DNA from: Bacillus mesophilus
GTDB taxonomy: Bacteria; Bacillota; Bacilli; Bacillales; SA4
Length of the DNA stretch: 64,000 bases
NCBI RefSeq assembly: GCF_011008845.1
Contig: NZ_JAAIWM010000005.1
Location: 248,001-312,000, forward strand
Direction of reading: 5' to 3'
Shown: in pieces, positions 44,478 to 52,995 of the stretch
How the letters are laid out: the number at the start of each line of letters is the position of its first letter
How positions within the stretch are numbered: position 1 is the first letter of the stretch
Position numbers and translations under genes: made by a program
The notes under the pieces: generated by a model
Told to the model about the DNA's origin: nothing
What the model saw: the letters and a program-made list of their open reading frames with translations, nothing else
Databases searched by the model: none

Positions 44478-45083
44478 TTATACCCAATCCACTTTTTTTC
44501 GAAGAGTGGAGTCTTTGTATTGTTCCTCAAAATGATTGTCTGCCTTTGAAAAAATATGCGAATACATTTCTAGAATACTTGAATCTTTTTTAAGCGACGT
44601 ATCTAACTCTTTAAAAACTATATGTAAGTTTTTTTCAATATCGGTGTTTGAAAAGCAAAATGGTAGCCTATGTAATAAACTTCTATATTGATTTGCATTA
44701 AAATAATCTAGTTTATCACCATAAAGTTCTTTTGTTTCTTTTCTTTCACCTATTAAATATTCATATCTATTAACTTTAAATGGTGTACCTAAAAGATATG
44801 TTTCGCTCTCCCAACTTTTTCGAGAGAGTGAGTAAATGACTACCTTATCAACCCCTTCTGCATTTGTTGTAAATGCTGGATGAAGACCATAATTTACTCT
44901 TTCGCGTAAATTATGATTATAAATGAAGCTTGATAATTTTAGATTCAATTCAGGATAGCTTTTATCATCAAAAATTATCACGTAAGCATCTCTATCGTTT
45001 GTAAATGTAACCTCTACTAATTCTGTATTCTCATACTTTACTAATTCGTTCTGTAAACTTGTTAAAATCTGCTCCTTATTCAT
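44478..45083 (-). CDS. Cluster-specific protein of unknown function
   Basis: About 201 aa, soluble, with no signal peptide and no motif I recognise. Aromatic and Arg-rich segments (ANQYRSLLHRLPFCFSN) and a charged C-terminus stand out. The start is ATG at 45083 with AAGGGG 8 bases upstream. It lies directly after the radical SAM gene (12 bp) and before the nucleotidyltransferase-like gene (12 bp). It may be a partner of one of them. Confidence 0.7.
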   Translation of the reverse strand: MNKEQILTSLQNELVKYENTELVEVTFTNDRDAYVIIFDDKSYPELNLKLSSFIYNHNLRERVNYGLHPAFTTNAEGVDKVVIYSLSRKSWESETYLLGTPFKVNRYEYLIGERKETKELYGDKLDYFNANQYRSLLHRLPFCFSNTDIEKNLHIVFKELDTSLKKDSSILEMYSHIFSKADNHFEEQYKDSTLRKKVDWV

Positions 45084-45095
45084 TACTTTCACCCC

Positions 45096-46385
45096 TTACC
45101 AAAAATATGCTAGATTTCTATTTCCGCTATAACTACTCATGACTTCTTTCATAATAGGTTCTTTTAGATAAGCAGGAATACTATTGAATTTATTAATTCT
45201 AATATTATTAATTGTTTCTCTACATACTGGGCACATATTATAAGAAGTTAATCCTTTTATCCCTTTAACATGGCCATTTAAGTTTCCTTTTTCATAAATG
45301 TTTGTATAAAATGTATTTTTTTTATTTAGGTCTTTCTCTTCTAACTCATACGATCGAGCTGATAGTTGTCCACATCTATATAAATCTCCATTCGCTCTAA
45401 CTTTCCCTACAAGACCAAGTTCTGTAACCGTACAACGTTTTACTAGAGGAAGATGGAAGGCTAATACTCTTTCTAAATACTCCCGTATTGCAACTGGACT
45501 ATTTATTGGGTTAATATCCTCTTTTATGTTTAGATAATTTTCTAATACTCTATCTAAAACCATTTTCAACGTATCCCCATTGATAGCTTCCTTAGCATTT
45601 CTTTTAATAGAAATAAAAGGTCTTGGAGTAATAATTGTTTGGAAATCTTTTGCTAGTTGGATAGTGAATTTATAATCTGCTTTATTATTCCACGAGATTA
45701 AGTTACCTACTAAGATTGCTGTATCAATACCTAATATTTCTTTTAATTTAATCATTTTTTTAATGTTTTTAAATACAGTATCGTTCTTATCCTCTGGTTC
45801 ACCAGGTGCTATAAAGTTATAATAAGAAACACGAATTCCCTTCGTCGACAGTAACAAGCGTTTAATATCGTCTTCATTATCTAGTGCAAAAGCATTTGTA
45901 ATTAAGAAAGTGTCAATTCCATTCTCTTGAAATTTTTCAGTTACATCAGGTAGACGTTTACCGTTGTAATTATAAATACTTGGCTCTCCTCCACCGGCTA
46001 ATGTAATTGCACGGTAACCTGCTTGTTTTAACTCATCAATAAATAGTTCTAATTTATCATATGGTAATTGTTTATCCATTTGACTAAATTGAAAAGTACA
46101 TCCTGGACACTTAAAGTTACAAACATCAGTAATATCAATTTCCAATCTTTTAACACTTTCACCAGCATCCATCGATTGTTTAATAAATAATACTTTTTCA
46201 GGGCTAAAGGGTGTATAGCTAATTGCTTTTGACATTTCATCAATAAATGGGTGATCTTGAATCGAAAATGATTTTAGATCATACAAGAAATTCAAATACT
46301 CTTTATAAATGCTAGGGTCTAACTTATTCATTCCTTCTTCATACCATTTCTTAGCATCCACTACTTCTTTTATTACTACACTCAT
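45096..46385 (-). CDS. Radical SAM enzyme with Cys-rich C-terminal region
   Basis: 429 aa. The SAM cluster motif is CNFKCPGC (Cys89, Cys93, Cys96), and LAGGGEPSIYN (about 129-139) is the SAM-binding GGGEP. An extra Cys set (RCTVTELG, YRCGQ, NMCPVCRE) in the last 120 residues looks like a SPASM/twitch-type auxiliary cluster. It is the first gene of the ten-gene operon. Possible tasks are rearrangement, epimerisation or C-C bond formation on a small substrate. I see no precursor-peptide recognition domain at the N-terminus. Confidence 0.85.
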   Translation of the reverse strand: MSVVIKEVVDAKKWYEEGMNKLDPSIYKEYLNFLYDLKSFSIQDHPFIDEMSKAISYTPFSPEKVLFIKQSMDAGESVKRLEIDITDVCNFKCPGCTFQFSQMDKQLPYDKLELFIDELKQAGYRAITLAGGGEPSIYNYNGKRLPDVTEKFQENGIDTFLITNAFALDNEDDIKRLLLSTKGIRVSYYNFIAPGEPEDKNDTVFKNIKKMIKLKEILGIDTAILVGNLISWNNKADYKFTIQLAKDFQTIITPRPFISIKRNAKEAINGDTLKMVLDRVLENYLNIKEDINPINSPVAIREYLERVLAFHLPLVKRCTVTELGLVGKVRANGDLYRCGQLSARSYELEEKDLNKKNTFYTNIYEKGNLNGHVKGIKGLTSYNMCPVCRETINNIRINKFNSIPAYLKEPIMKEVMSSYSGNRNLAYFW

Positions 46386-46782
46386 TAGACAACATCCTCA
46401 TCATTTGATTTAGATTAATTGTAATATTTATGTAATTTTTAGTGTATTGTTAAAAAATTGTGATATTTGTTATAAATTTCATAAGTAATTGACAAAAATT
46501 GTTGAAAACTAGGTCTTTTTTTATAAAAAACTGTTTATTTTCTAATTAAATTGAAAATACAGAGCTAACTCATTTATGTCTAGGAACTATATTTGCATTG
46601 TTTTTTTTTGAAAATCATCTATATTTAAAGAAAAATCTAGTAGAAAAGAATCTACTTTATACAAAAATCACCAAATTACTAGATAGAAAGGTGAGGAAAC
46701 AAAATTTATGTATAGTTAGAAGGAATTACAATCATTGAGAACTTACGAGGTTAAAACAAAAAACTCAGGAGGTATGTTGTTT
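46386..46782. other. Divergent intergenic region, radical SAM operon / GNAT
   Basis: About 400 very AT-rich bases with long T and A runs. It must carry the promoter of the ten-gene operon and that of the GNAT gene. I found no operator shared with 33585-33906 that I would defend. Confidence 0.35.
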
Positions 46783-47310
46783 ATGTTAAAAATCAATAAT
46801 AAGCTTTCACTCGAACCTTTTAGTACTTCAGACGAAGCATTACTTAATACGTTATATAATAATCAAGAAGTTACAAAGTATGGTACACTAAAATATTCCT
46901 ATCCAGTATCCGATAGCACAATAAAGTACTTATTAAAAACGTTTACTGAGAGTAGATCAGATAAGTTTTATACAATAAAACACGAAGACGAAAAAGTTGG
47001 AATGGCACAGATATTACAAGTTGATAATGTAAACAGAAAATGTAAGGTTGGCATTTTATTAACTCCCGATTCATTTGGTTTAGGTTATGGTTCACTTGTC
47101 CTAGAGGAGCTTATAAATATCTGTTTTAATCATATGAATTTACATAAAATTGAATTGGAAATTGCAGAAAATAATGTACACAGTATTAGATTAGCGGAGA
47201 AGCACCATTTCCAAAAAGAAGGTACACTAAAAGAGTCATTCTATACACACGGAAAATACAAGGATATTTTGTTATATGGTCTTATTAAAGGGGAACAAAC
47301 TAAAATTTAA
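46783..47310 (+). CDS. GNAT (RimJ/RimL-like) N-acetyltransferase
   Basis: About 175 aa. The acetyl-CoA loop region is VGILLTPDSFGLGYGSLVLEE, preceded by the beta strands typical of the fold, and followed by LHKIELEIAENNVHSIRLAEK. The ATG at 46783 has AGGAGG upstream; an in-frame upstream reading from 46735 lacks a site. Divergent from the radical SAM operon, it could acetylate a cluster intermediate or give self-resistance. Confidence 0.82.
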   Translation: MLKINNKLSLEPFSTSDEALLNTLYNNQEVTKYGTLKYSYPVSDSTIKYLLKTFTESRSDKFYTIKHEDEKVGMAQILQVDNVNRKCKVGILLTPDSFGLGYGSLVLEELINICFNHMNLHKIELEIAENNVHSIRLAEKHHFQKEGTLKESFYTHGKYKDILLYGLIKGEQTKI

Positions 47311-47510
47311 CTTTGTTTCTAGCATTAGAACGTTCAATATCCTTCACCACTTTAGAAAGGGGTCCGTGATACCACCTATCTCTATACTCAAATTATATAT
47401 TTTTCAAATTATCGACTGTTCTAAATTATAAAAAGCAAAGGGTCCTTTTAAATAACCTAAAAGATTGGCTTAGAATAATGAAATTAATTCAACTTATAAC
47501 TTTAAAATAA

Positions 47511-47540
47511 AAAAACCTTATTTGCTTATATATAAGGTTC
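47511..47540. terminator. Hairpin before repeat copy 2
   Basis: AACCTTAT pairs with ATAAGGTT. On the minus strand it is followed by TTTTTTA, so it could terminate minus-strand transcription. Its 3' arm runs into the 30-bp repeat. Confidence 0.5.
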
Positions 47541-47565
47541 ACCGTGGTTATTTAAGAGGCAAAAA
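47536..47565 (+). repeat. 30-bp direct repeat, copy 2
   Basis: Identical to 28609-28638 over 30 bases, same orientation, 18.9 kb apart. It is followed by a different hairpin in the same position. The conserved core with non-conserved flanking stems suggests either a structured RNA or repeated recombination sites. Confidence 0.9.
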
Positions 47566-47598
47566 TGGACAGGGATATCATTTCCTGTCCATTTTTTA
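47564..47598 (+). terminator. Terminator-like hairpin after repeat copy 2
   Basis: AATGGACAGG pairs with CCTGTCCATT around GATATCATTT, then TTTTACTTTT. Confidence 0.72.
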
Positions 47599-47770
47599 CT
47601 TTTAATCCTATGTACTGTAAAGGAATAATTGGAATCGTTCTCTTTTATCGTTTACATTAGGGTGTATTTACACTCTAAGTAACTTGAAAAGGATCTAAGA
47701 TAGAAGGTATAGTGGTGTTTATCTGACTTCAACGAGATAGGAAGAAATAAACTACCCTTCTACAATAAAC

Positions 47771-50700
47771 TCAAATTATTCTACTACTAACAACCTCCTC
47801 ATGATATGGAGAATACTGCAATTCTTTTATTGTAGTAAGTCCGCTATCTTCCCTTAAAAACTCAAATTGTTTAAATTCGTTACCAAAAAAACTAAACTTC
47901 CTTCTAAAAAGACCTGCAACATCAGGATTAGCTGTTGTGAATATAATTTGTGTTCCTCGTAGTGCTAATTCCCGAATTATGTCTAATAAATTTAACAAGT
48001 GTAGATCATCCATATTTGCAACTGGTTCATCCAATAACAGAAATCTCGGAGCACTTGGTGCTGCTAAGAAATGAGTAAACATAACTGAGAGTGCTAAAGA
48101 AACCCTCTGGCCGGTACTCATTTGATGTGCTTTCGCAGAATTCCCATTACCCCTTAATGCGATAATACCACTACTATCAAATTCTAGCGATGTAAATTCT
48201 TTTGGAGAATGAATAGATTTAAATATATACTCTATCTTACTGAGATTCTCTTGAATGAACTTATGAACAAATTCTTCGTGCTTTGGCAAACTTCTCAATA
48301 CCCCAATTGTACTTTCACACTTAAGAATGTTTTCCTTAATTTTTACCCGATCTTTTTTTAGTTCTTGAATGGACTTTAATTCGTTTTCAATTTCGTTTGA
48401 ATTATTTAAATTATGAATAGCTTTATTAATGTTATCTTGAAGAATTTCTAAGTCATATAGCCAATTGTTTATTTCATTAGAGTCATCTAAATTAAAGTAA
48501 TTATTTATCTGATTCAAAGAGCTAATAGCACTACTTATGTTATCTATTTTTATTAGAATAAGCTTTTTATTCTCTAGGTTATGTTCTATTTCTTTCTTTA
48601 TATTTAAGATTGATAATTCAGTACTTTGTATGTTCTTAGATAAATCACTTAACGATGAGTTATTTAGGTCTAAAAGATTTTGATACTCATTTTCTAAACT
48701 CACTAAATAATCTTCAAAACTAGTTATCTCAGATTGGTGCTGGAATTTCCCATAAAATTTGTCTCTTTTAAGGAACAATCTACTATTAGCTATATTCTCT
48801 TTAGTATATCCCTTACTTTCCAAATCTTTCAAACTGAATTCCAATTTATTCTTTTTTTCAATTAAATCATCTTTATTTTTGATTAATCTATTAATCATAA
48901 TGAATATATTCTTAATGTCTGGTATATCAGGTTCATTTTGATTAACCATAAATACATTAATGTAGCAATCAATAATGTTGTTTCTTACCTTATTTTTATA
49001 TAATGCATCATCCATTTCATCTTTAAAAGTTATTAGGGTATTTGTTAATAAGCTTCTTTCCTTTTCTAATTTAGAGATTACAGATTCCTCGTCAGTGAAT
49101 TGCGTAACATTTATTTGATCAATTAGTGAATTATGATTCTTGTGCTTTACACCACAAAGAGGACAATTATCTGCTGTGTTTACATTTTCAAGGTACTCTA
49201 ATCCTAAGTTTTTAATCTTTATCTGTAATTCTGCGACTTTCCCTACATATTTTTTGTAAGCATTTATCTTATCTTCAATTTCATTTAATTTAGTTTCAGT
49301 TTGATTTATATTTTCATATAAAGTTTCTATATTATTAGGAATTGCATATGATGATATATCACTTATTTTATTAATTTCTGGCCAATTAGCATTAATTTTA
49401 TCTATTGAATCTATTTCTTTCTCAATAGTAGATAGTTCAAATATAACTGAATCTCTCTTTAATATATTTTCTTGATATTTTAAAATTTCACTGTAACTAG
49501 ACCAGTTGTCCATACTTATTCCGATTTCATCCAATAGTCTACTATAGTTTGAATTTTCATTGTTTAATAGTATTATGCTATTTCCCAACTTTTTCAAGTT
49601 GCTTTCGTATTTTTCTTTCTCTTGATTTAAAGAATTAATTGTCTCTTGAATCTCTTCTTTTCCTTTGGTAAATTCATTTAATTCTTCTCTTAATTTTTCA
49701 CTATTAAGATTAACATAGGATTTATTTATTTCTTTAAGAGTTTCAATTGGAGTTTCTAAATATCCGAGAATCTCACTTAGTTTTTTAAAGTCTTCCTCTG
49801 TTAAAGGTTCTTGAATGTTAATTATATTTATGTTAAAAAACACTTTCTTTAGATAGATTTGGAAATGGCTTTGATTAATTGAAACTAAGTTTTTTAATTT
49901 ATTAATTCTAATTGATTTTTCTTCTAATTTATCCTCAATTCCTATATCTTGTCTGATTAAGTGCTTATGCCTTTCTTCAAAACCCTCTTTATATCGTAGC
50001 CAATTCTTTTGCATTTTAATGATATGATCACCAAAGATTAACTGCGAAAACCTATTAAGATATTGATTTTCCATTTCTTCATCTATCTCTTCCAATGCAA
50101 ACCTTAAGGGTTTGTCTGTATCAAAATAATTAAACAACGAGAAATTTCGGTTTAAAGTTGTTCTTCCTCTTCCTACAGGAGTCCCGTACCATTTATTTTC
50201 GAATTTTTTACTTTCAGAAGCTAGTCTCTTTGAATTAAACTCCTTTATCCCTTTATCTGTATAACAATAAACTACTACTTCATCTGAATTATCTTCTTTA
50301 AAAATTTTAGACCGACTATTCTCGCCAGTAATTGCAAGCTCTATAGTTTCTAATAAAGATGTTTTGCCGGTACCATTAGCACCATGAAGTAGATTTACTA
50401 ATCCCGTTTCTATAGTTTTATTACTAGTAAAACAAGGTCTGCTAAGTTGTCCAATATCTACTTCGACTATCTTCTCAATTAAAGGTGTATCTTCATCAAT
50501 TTGACTAATAGGTATTTCACTTAAACCTTTATCATTAAAATCATTTGTTTCTAAAAATAAATCTATATTCTTTTCCTGATAGTTTTGGGTAAGACATCCG
50601 GATAGGAAATGTTTGTTTAGTTCTTTAATCCAGACACTTTCAGGACTTATATCTTTCTGAATATTGACTATATCACTCTTTGGATCTATATATATTTTAC

Positions 50701-51100
50701 CTTCGAGGAAATCCTTAAAATCCTCTTCGCTATATACAAACTTTCTAGCAAAATTGGTATCTTTTTCAATTTCCCTTAAAGGGATATTTTTAATTAAACT
50801 TTCATTTTTAATTAGGAGAATTAAATAAATATTCCACCTTATATCATTTTTATAACTAAAATATACATCAGATATTAACTTCCTTTGGAAATCCTTAAAT
50901 TTATCTAAATTATTTTTCTCAAATAGTGTTTCTGTTGCACTCTCTGTTAATTCAATCAGAAAATATTCAGAGATACTCTGAAATTCTATTTCTACATTCC
51001 TTCTAAACTGTATGAACTTAATAAAATCATTTTCATAGTTAATAAATTCATCTTTCAAAATAGAATATCCATATCTTTCAATTAAGGCATTTATATCCAA
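47771..51100 (-). CDS. Rad50/SMC-like ATPase with zinc hook and unique N-terminal domain
   Basis: 1109 aa. An N-terminal domain of about 210 residues that I cannot assign precedes the ATPase. Walker A is LLHGANGTGKTSLLE (about 240-248). Two long coiled coils flank a CPLCGVKH zinc hook (about 655). The C-terminal lobe has the signature MSTGQRVSLALS and Walker B FLLLDEPVANMDD. It would dimerise on DNA ends or act as an ATP-driven sensor. The start is TTG with GGGAGG upstream. It lies 13 bp after the nitrilase-like gene. This pairing suggests an anti-phage role, with the ATPase as sensor. Confidence 0.85.
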   Translation of the reverse strand: MDINALIERYGYSILKDEFINYENDFIKFIQFRRNVEIEFQSISEYFLIELTESATETLFEKNNLDKFKDFQRKLISDVYFSYKNDIRWNIYLILLIKNESLIKNIPLREIEKDTNFARKFVYSEEDFKDFLEGKIYIDPKSDIVNIQKDISPESVWIKELNKHFLSGCLTQNYQEKNIDLFLETNDFNDKGLSEIPISQIDEDTPLIEKIVEVDIGQLSRPCFTSNKTIETGLVNLLHGANGTGKTSLLETIELAITGENSRSKIFKEDNSDEVVVYCYTDKGIKEFNSKRLASESKKFENKWYGTPVGRGRTTLNRNFSLFNYFDTDKPLRFALEEIDEEMENQYLNRFSQLIFGDHIIKMQKNWLRYKEGFEERHKHLIRQDIGIEDKLEEKSIRINKLKNLVSINQSHFQIYLKKVFFNINIINIQEPLTEEDFKKLSEILGYLETPIETLKEINKSYVNLNSEKLREELNEFTKGKEEIQETINSLNQEKEKYESNLKKLGNSIILLNNENSNYSRLLDEIGISMDNWSSYSEILKYQENILKRDSVIFELSTIEKEIDSIDKINANWPEINKISDISSYAIPNNIETLYENINQTETKLNEIEDKINAYKKYVGKVAELQIKIKNLGLEYLENVNTADNCPLCGVKHKNHNSLIDQINVTQFTDEESVISKLEKERSLLTNTLITFKDEMDDALYKNKVRNNIIDCYINVFMVNQNEPDIPDIKNIFIMINRLIKNKDDLIEKKNKLEFSLKDLESKGYTKENIANSRLFLKRDKFYGKFQHQSEITSFEDYLVSLENEYQNLLDLNNSSLSDLSKNIQSTELSILNIKKEIEHNLENKKLILIKIDNISSAISSLNQINNYFNLDDSNEINNWLYDLEILQDNINKAIHNLNNSNEIENELKSIQELKKDRVKIKENILKCESTIGVLRSLPKHEEFVHKFIQENLSKIEYIFKSIHSPKEFTSLEFDSSGIIALRGNGNSAKAHQMSTGQRVSLALSVMFTHFLAAPSAPRFLLLDEPVANMDDLHLLNLLDIIRELALRGTQIIFTTANPDVAGLFRRKFSFFGNEFKQFEFLREDSGLTTIKELQYSPYHEEVVSSRII

Positions 51101-51113
51101 AACATCGCCTCCC

Positions 51114-52817
51114 TTATTTAATTTTTGTTATATCTTCAAATTTCTTAGTATATGACGGATTGTTAATACCAGTTTCATTTAGGTGTTCATCAAAATATAT
51201 ATATCCCTGCTCACCTAAAGGCTCATAATAAACGACTATCTGATCTCTAAATTTTTTGCTTAATTTGTCTGATAAACTAGAAACAATTTGTTTAATCTTA
51301 CTCTTTTTAGTTTCTTTTGTTATTACAACTAAACACTCTGGATATTTTATATCATCTTCAGTATTCTTAATTGGTTTCAGATTATAAATCAGTTTCCCGT
51401 AATCAGGAAAATCCTCATCAACAGTAAAAGTATGATTCTCCTTTAAGTAAGAAAGGGAATTTGGGATGTTTCCACTTTTTAAATTTCTCACTAGTTTTAA
51501 AAACATATGCAACTTTTCATATCTTTCATCATCTGATTCTTCATCAGAACCTACTATCATTCTAGAAACTAATTCTTCATCACTAGTTTTTATTTCACCT
51601 TCTTCAAAATGACCAAAACATAAACCAAAAAAGAAATCACTCTTATCAGGGCTACTTCTTAAAAAGTTAATTGGAAATGAATATTCATCTTCTAAATTCT
51701 TTAATTCTTCTATTAAGTCATCATTTCTAAAAGGTCCCTTATAATCTTCCCACAAGTTAGTATATTCCAAGCCTTTTATTAAAATAGGTTCATATCCGTG
51801 TGTTGCAGGACCTCTTGCTGTGCCTGTATCACTCTTATTAATTGAATAATACTTTATATTCTCTTTTCTATCCGAATACCAATATTCGTTAATTCCGTCA
51901 TAGGCAAAATATAAACCTTTTTTAAGGTTTTCAAGCCTTAATTTCCTAAAATCCCCTTCTAAATTTTTATTATGTTTCTTATAAAAAGCTGTCCAAGGTT
52001 TTGCGAATAATATTGGAGAATTTTTTATTTTAGTATCACTAGCCCAATTTAGAGTAATAATTCTATTTTCATTTCTTCTGTCATCTAAAATCTCTCTTCT
52101 AAATGATGTAAAGTAATTATTCCTTGGATTTCCATTTAATTGAGGATGAAATATTGTTAGATTACCAGATACTTTATCAAGAATATGTTCTGCTTTTATA
52201 TGCATAACATCAGCACATATAATTGATAAAAATTTATTAGAAGAGTTCTCATCGTCAAAAACAAAAATCTTTTTACCAATACAAAGATGACTTGCCTCTA
52301 AATCCTTCCACTTATCAAACATATTACCGGTTTTAATTTGAGGCAAAATATAAAGAGTCTCATTCTTAATAAAAAGATATAATAGTGGACTTACAAAGTC
52401 CTTTTCCTCACTTAGCTCTAAAACAGAATCCCATATTACTTTAATCTTTTCATTGCTTTCCCATTTACTAAGGTAATTTTTAAAAACATCAATATTCTCT
52501 CCTTGTGTTCCCAAACAAAAAAGTGACCCATTTCTTGGCCAAAATCCTTTTTCTATTATTATTCTATTTATAACTTCATATGGAAAAGAATATTCGGGAG
52601 TAAGGACAAGATCGGGATTCTTTTCTTTTACTACTTCCAAAAATCCAATTGCCTTATTAATAAACTCTTCACTTGTCAATTTAACACCATAATAGATATC
52701 CACTTCTAGCTCGCCTTGACATTGCCACTGTAATATATTCACTGAACTTGATGATCCTTTGGTGATATTTAAATTTAAGTCTCCTACTAAACTCGAAACA
52801 CTAATAAATTCAACCAT
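51114..52817 (-). CDS. Nitrilase-fold hydrolase, putative effector paired with the SMC ATPase
   Basis: About 567 aa. The carbon-nitrogen hydrolase triad is recognisable: Glu in LVLTPEYSFP (about 79), Lys in ILPQIKTGNM (about 166) and Cys in LSIICADVMH (about 205). The nitrilase domain ends near residue 300. The remaining 260 residues are charged and unassigned. The ATG at 52817 is preferred over an upstream GTG, though its ribosome binding site (GGAG, 11 bases away) is modest. The coupled SMC-like gene implies they work together. Confidence 0.78.
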   Translation of the reverse strand: MVEFISVSSLVGDLNLNITKGSSSSVNILQWQCQGELEVDIYYGVKLTSEEFINKAIGFLEVVKEKNPDLVLTPEYSFPYEVINRIIIEKGFWPRNGSLFCLGTQGENIDVFKNYLSKWESNEKIKVIWDSVLELSEEKDFVSPLLYLFIKNETLYILPQIKTGNMFDKWKDLEASHLCIGKKIFVFDDENSSNKFLSIICADVMHIKAEHILDKVSGNLTIFHPQLNGNPRNNYFTSFRREILDDRRNENRIITLNWASDTKIKNSPILFAKPWTAFYKKHNKNLEGDFRKLRLENLKKGLYFAYDGINEYWYSDRKENIKYYSINKSDTGTARGPATHGYEPILIKGLEYTNLWEDYKGPFRNDDLIEELKNLEDEYSFPINFLRSSPDKSDFFFGLCFGHFEEGEIKTSDEELVSRMIVGSDEESDDERYEKLHMFLKLVRNLKSGNIPNSLSYLKENHTFTVDEDFPDYGKLIYNLKPIKNTEDDIKYPECLVVITKETKKSKIKQIVSSLSDKLSKKFRDQIVVYYEPLGEQGYIYFDEHLNETGINNPSYTKKFEDITKIK

Positions 52818-52995
52818 TAAATTTTGCACTCCATAATTTTTTTTATATACACTTACATTCTACCAAAAATTACTAAAGTATATATTAGTAATAGTAATTT
52901 TTACCCTTTAACACTCAGAAACTAATTTGTAAATATTTACAATATAAAGCTTTTACATAATACTAGAGTAAAAGAACTTTCTGAGGTGAAGAAAA

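Larger units (their letters stand above)
47311..47770. other. 460-bp gene-free region at the right border of the biosynthetic island
   Basis: On the minus strand at about 47345-47385 AGGTGGTATCACGGACCCC recalls the T-box antiterminator core, but no terminator or stem I is evident. Repeat copy 2 and its two hairpins are at 47511-47597. No ORF with a ribosome binding site was found. Confidence 0.4.
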
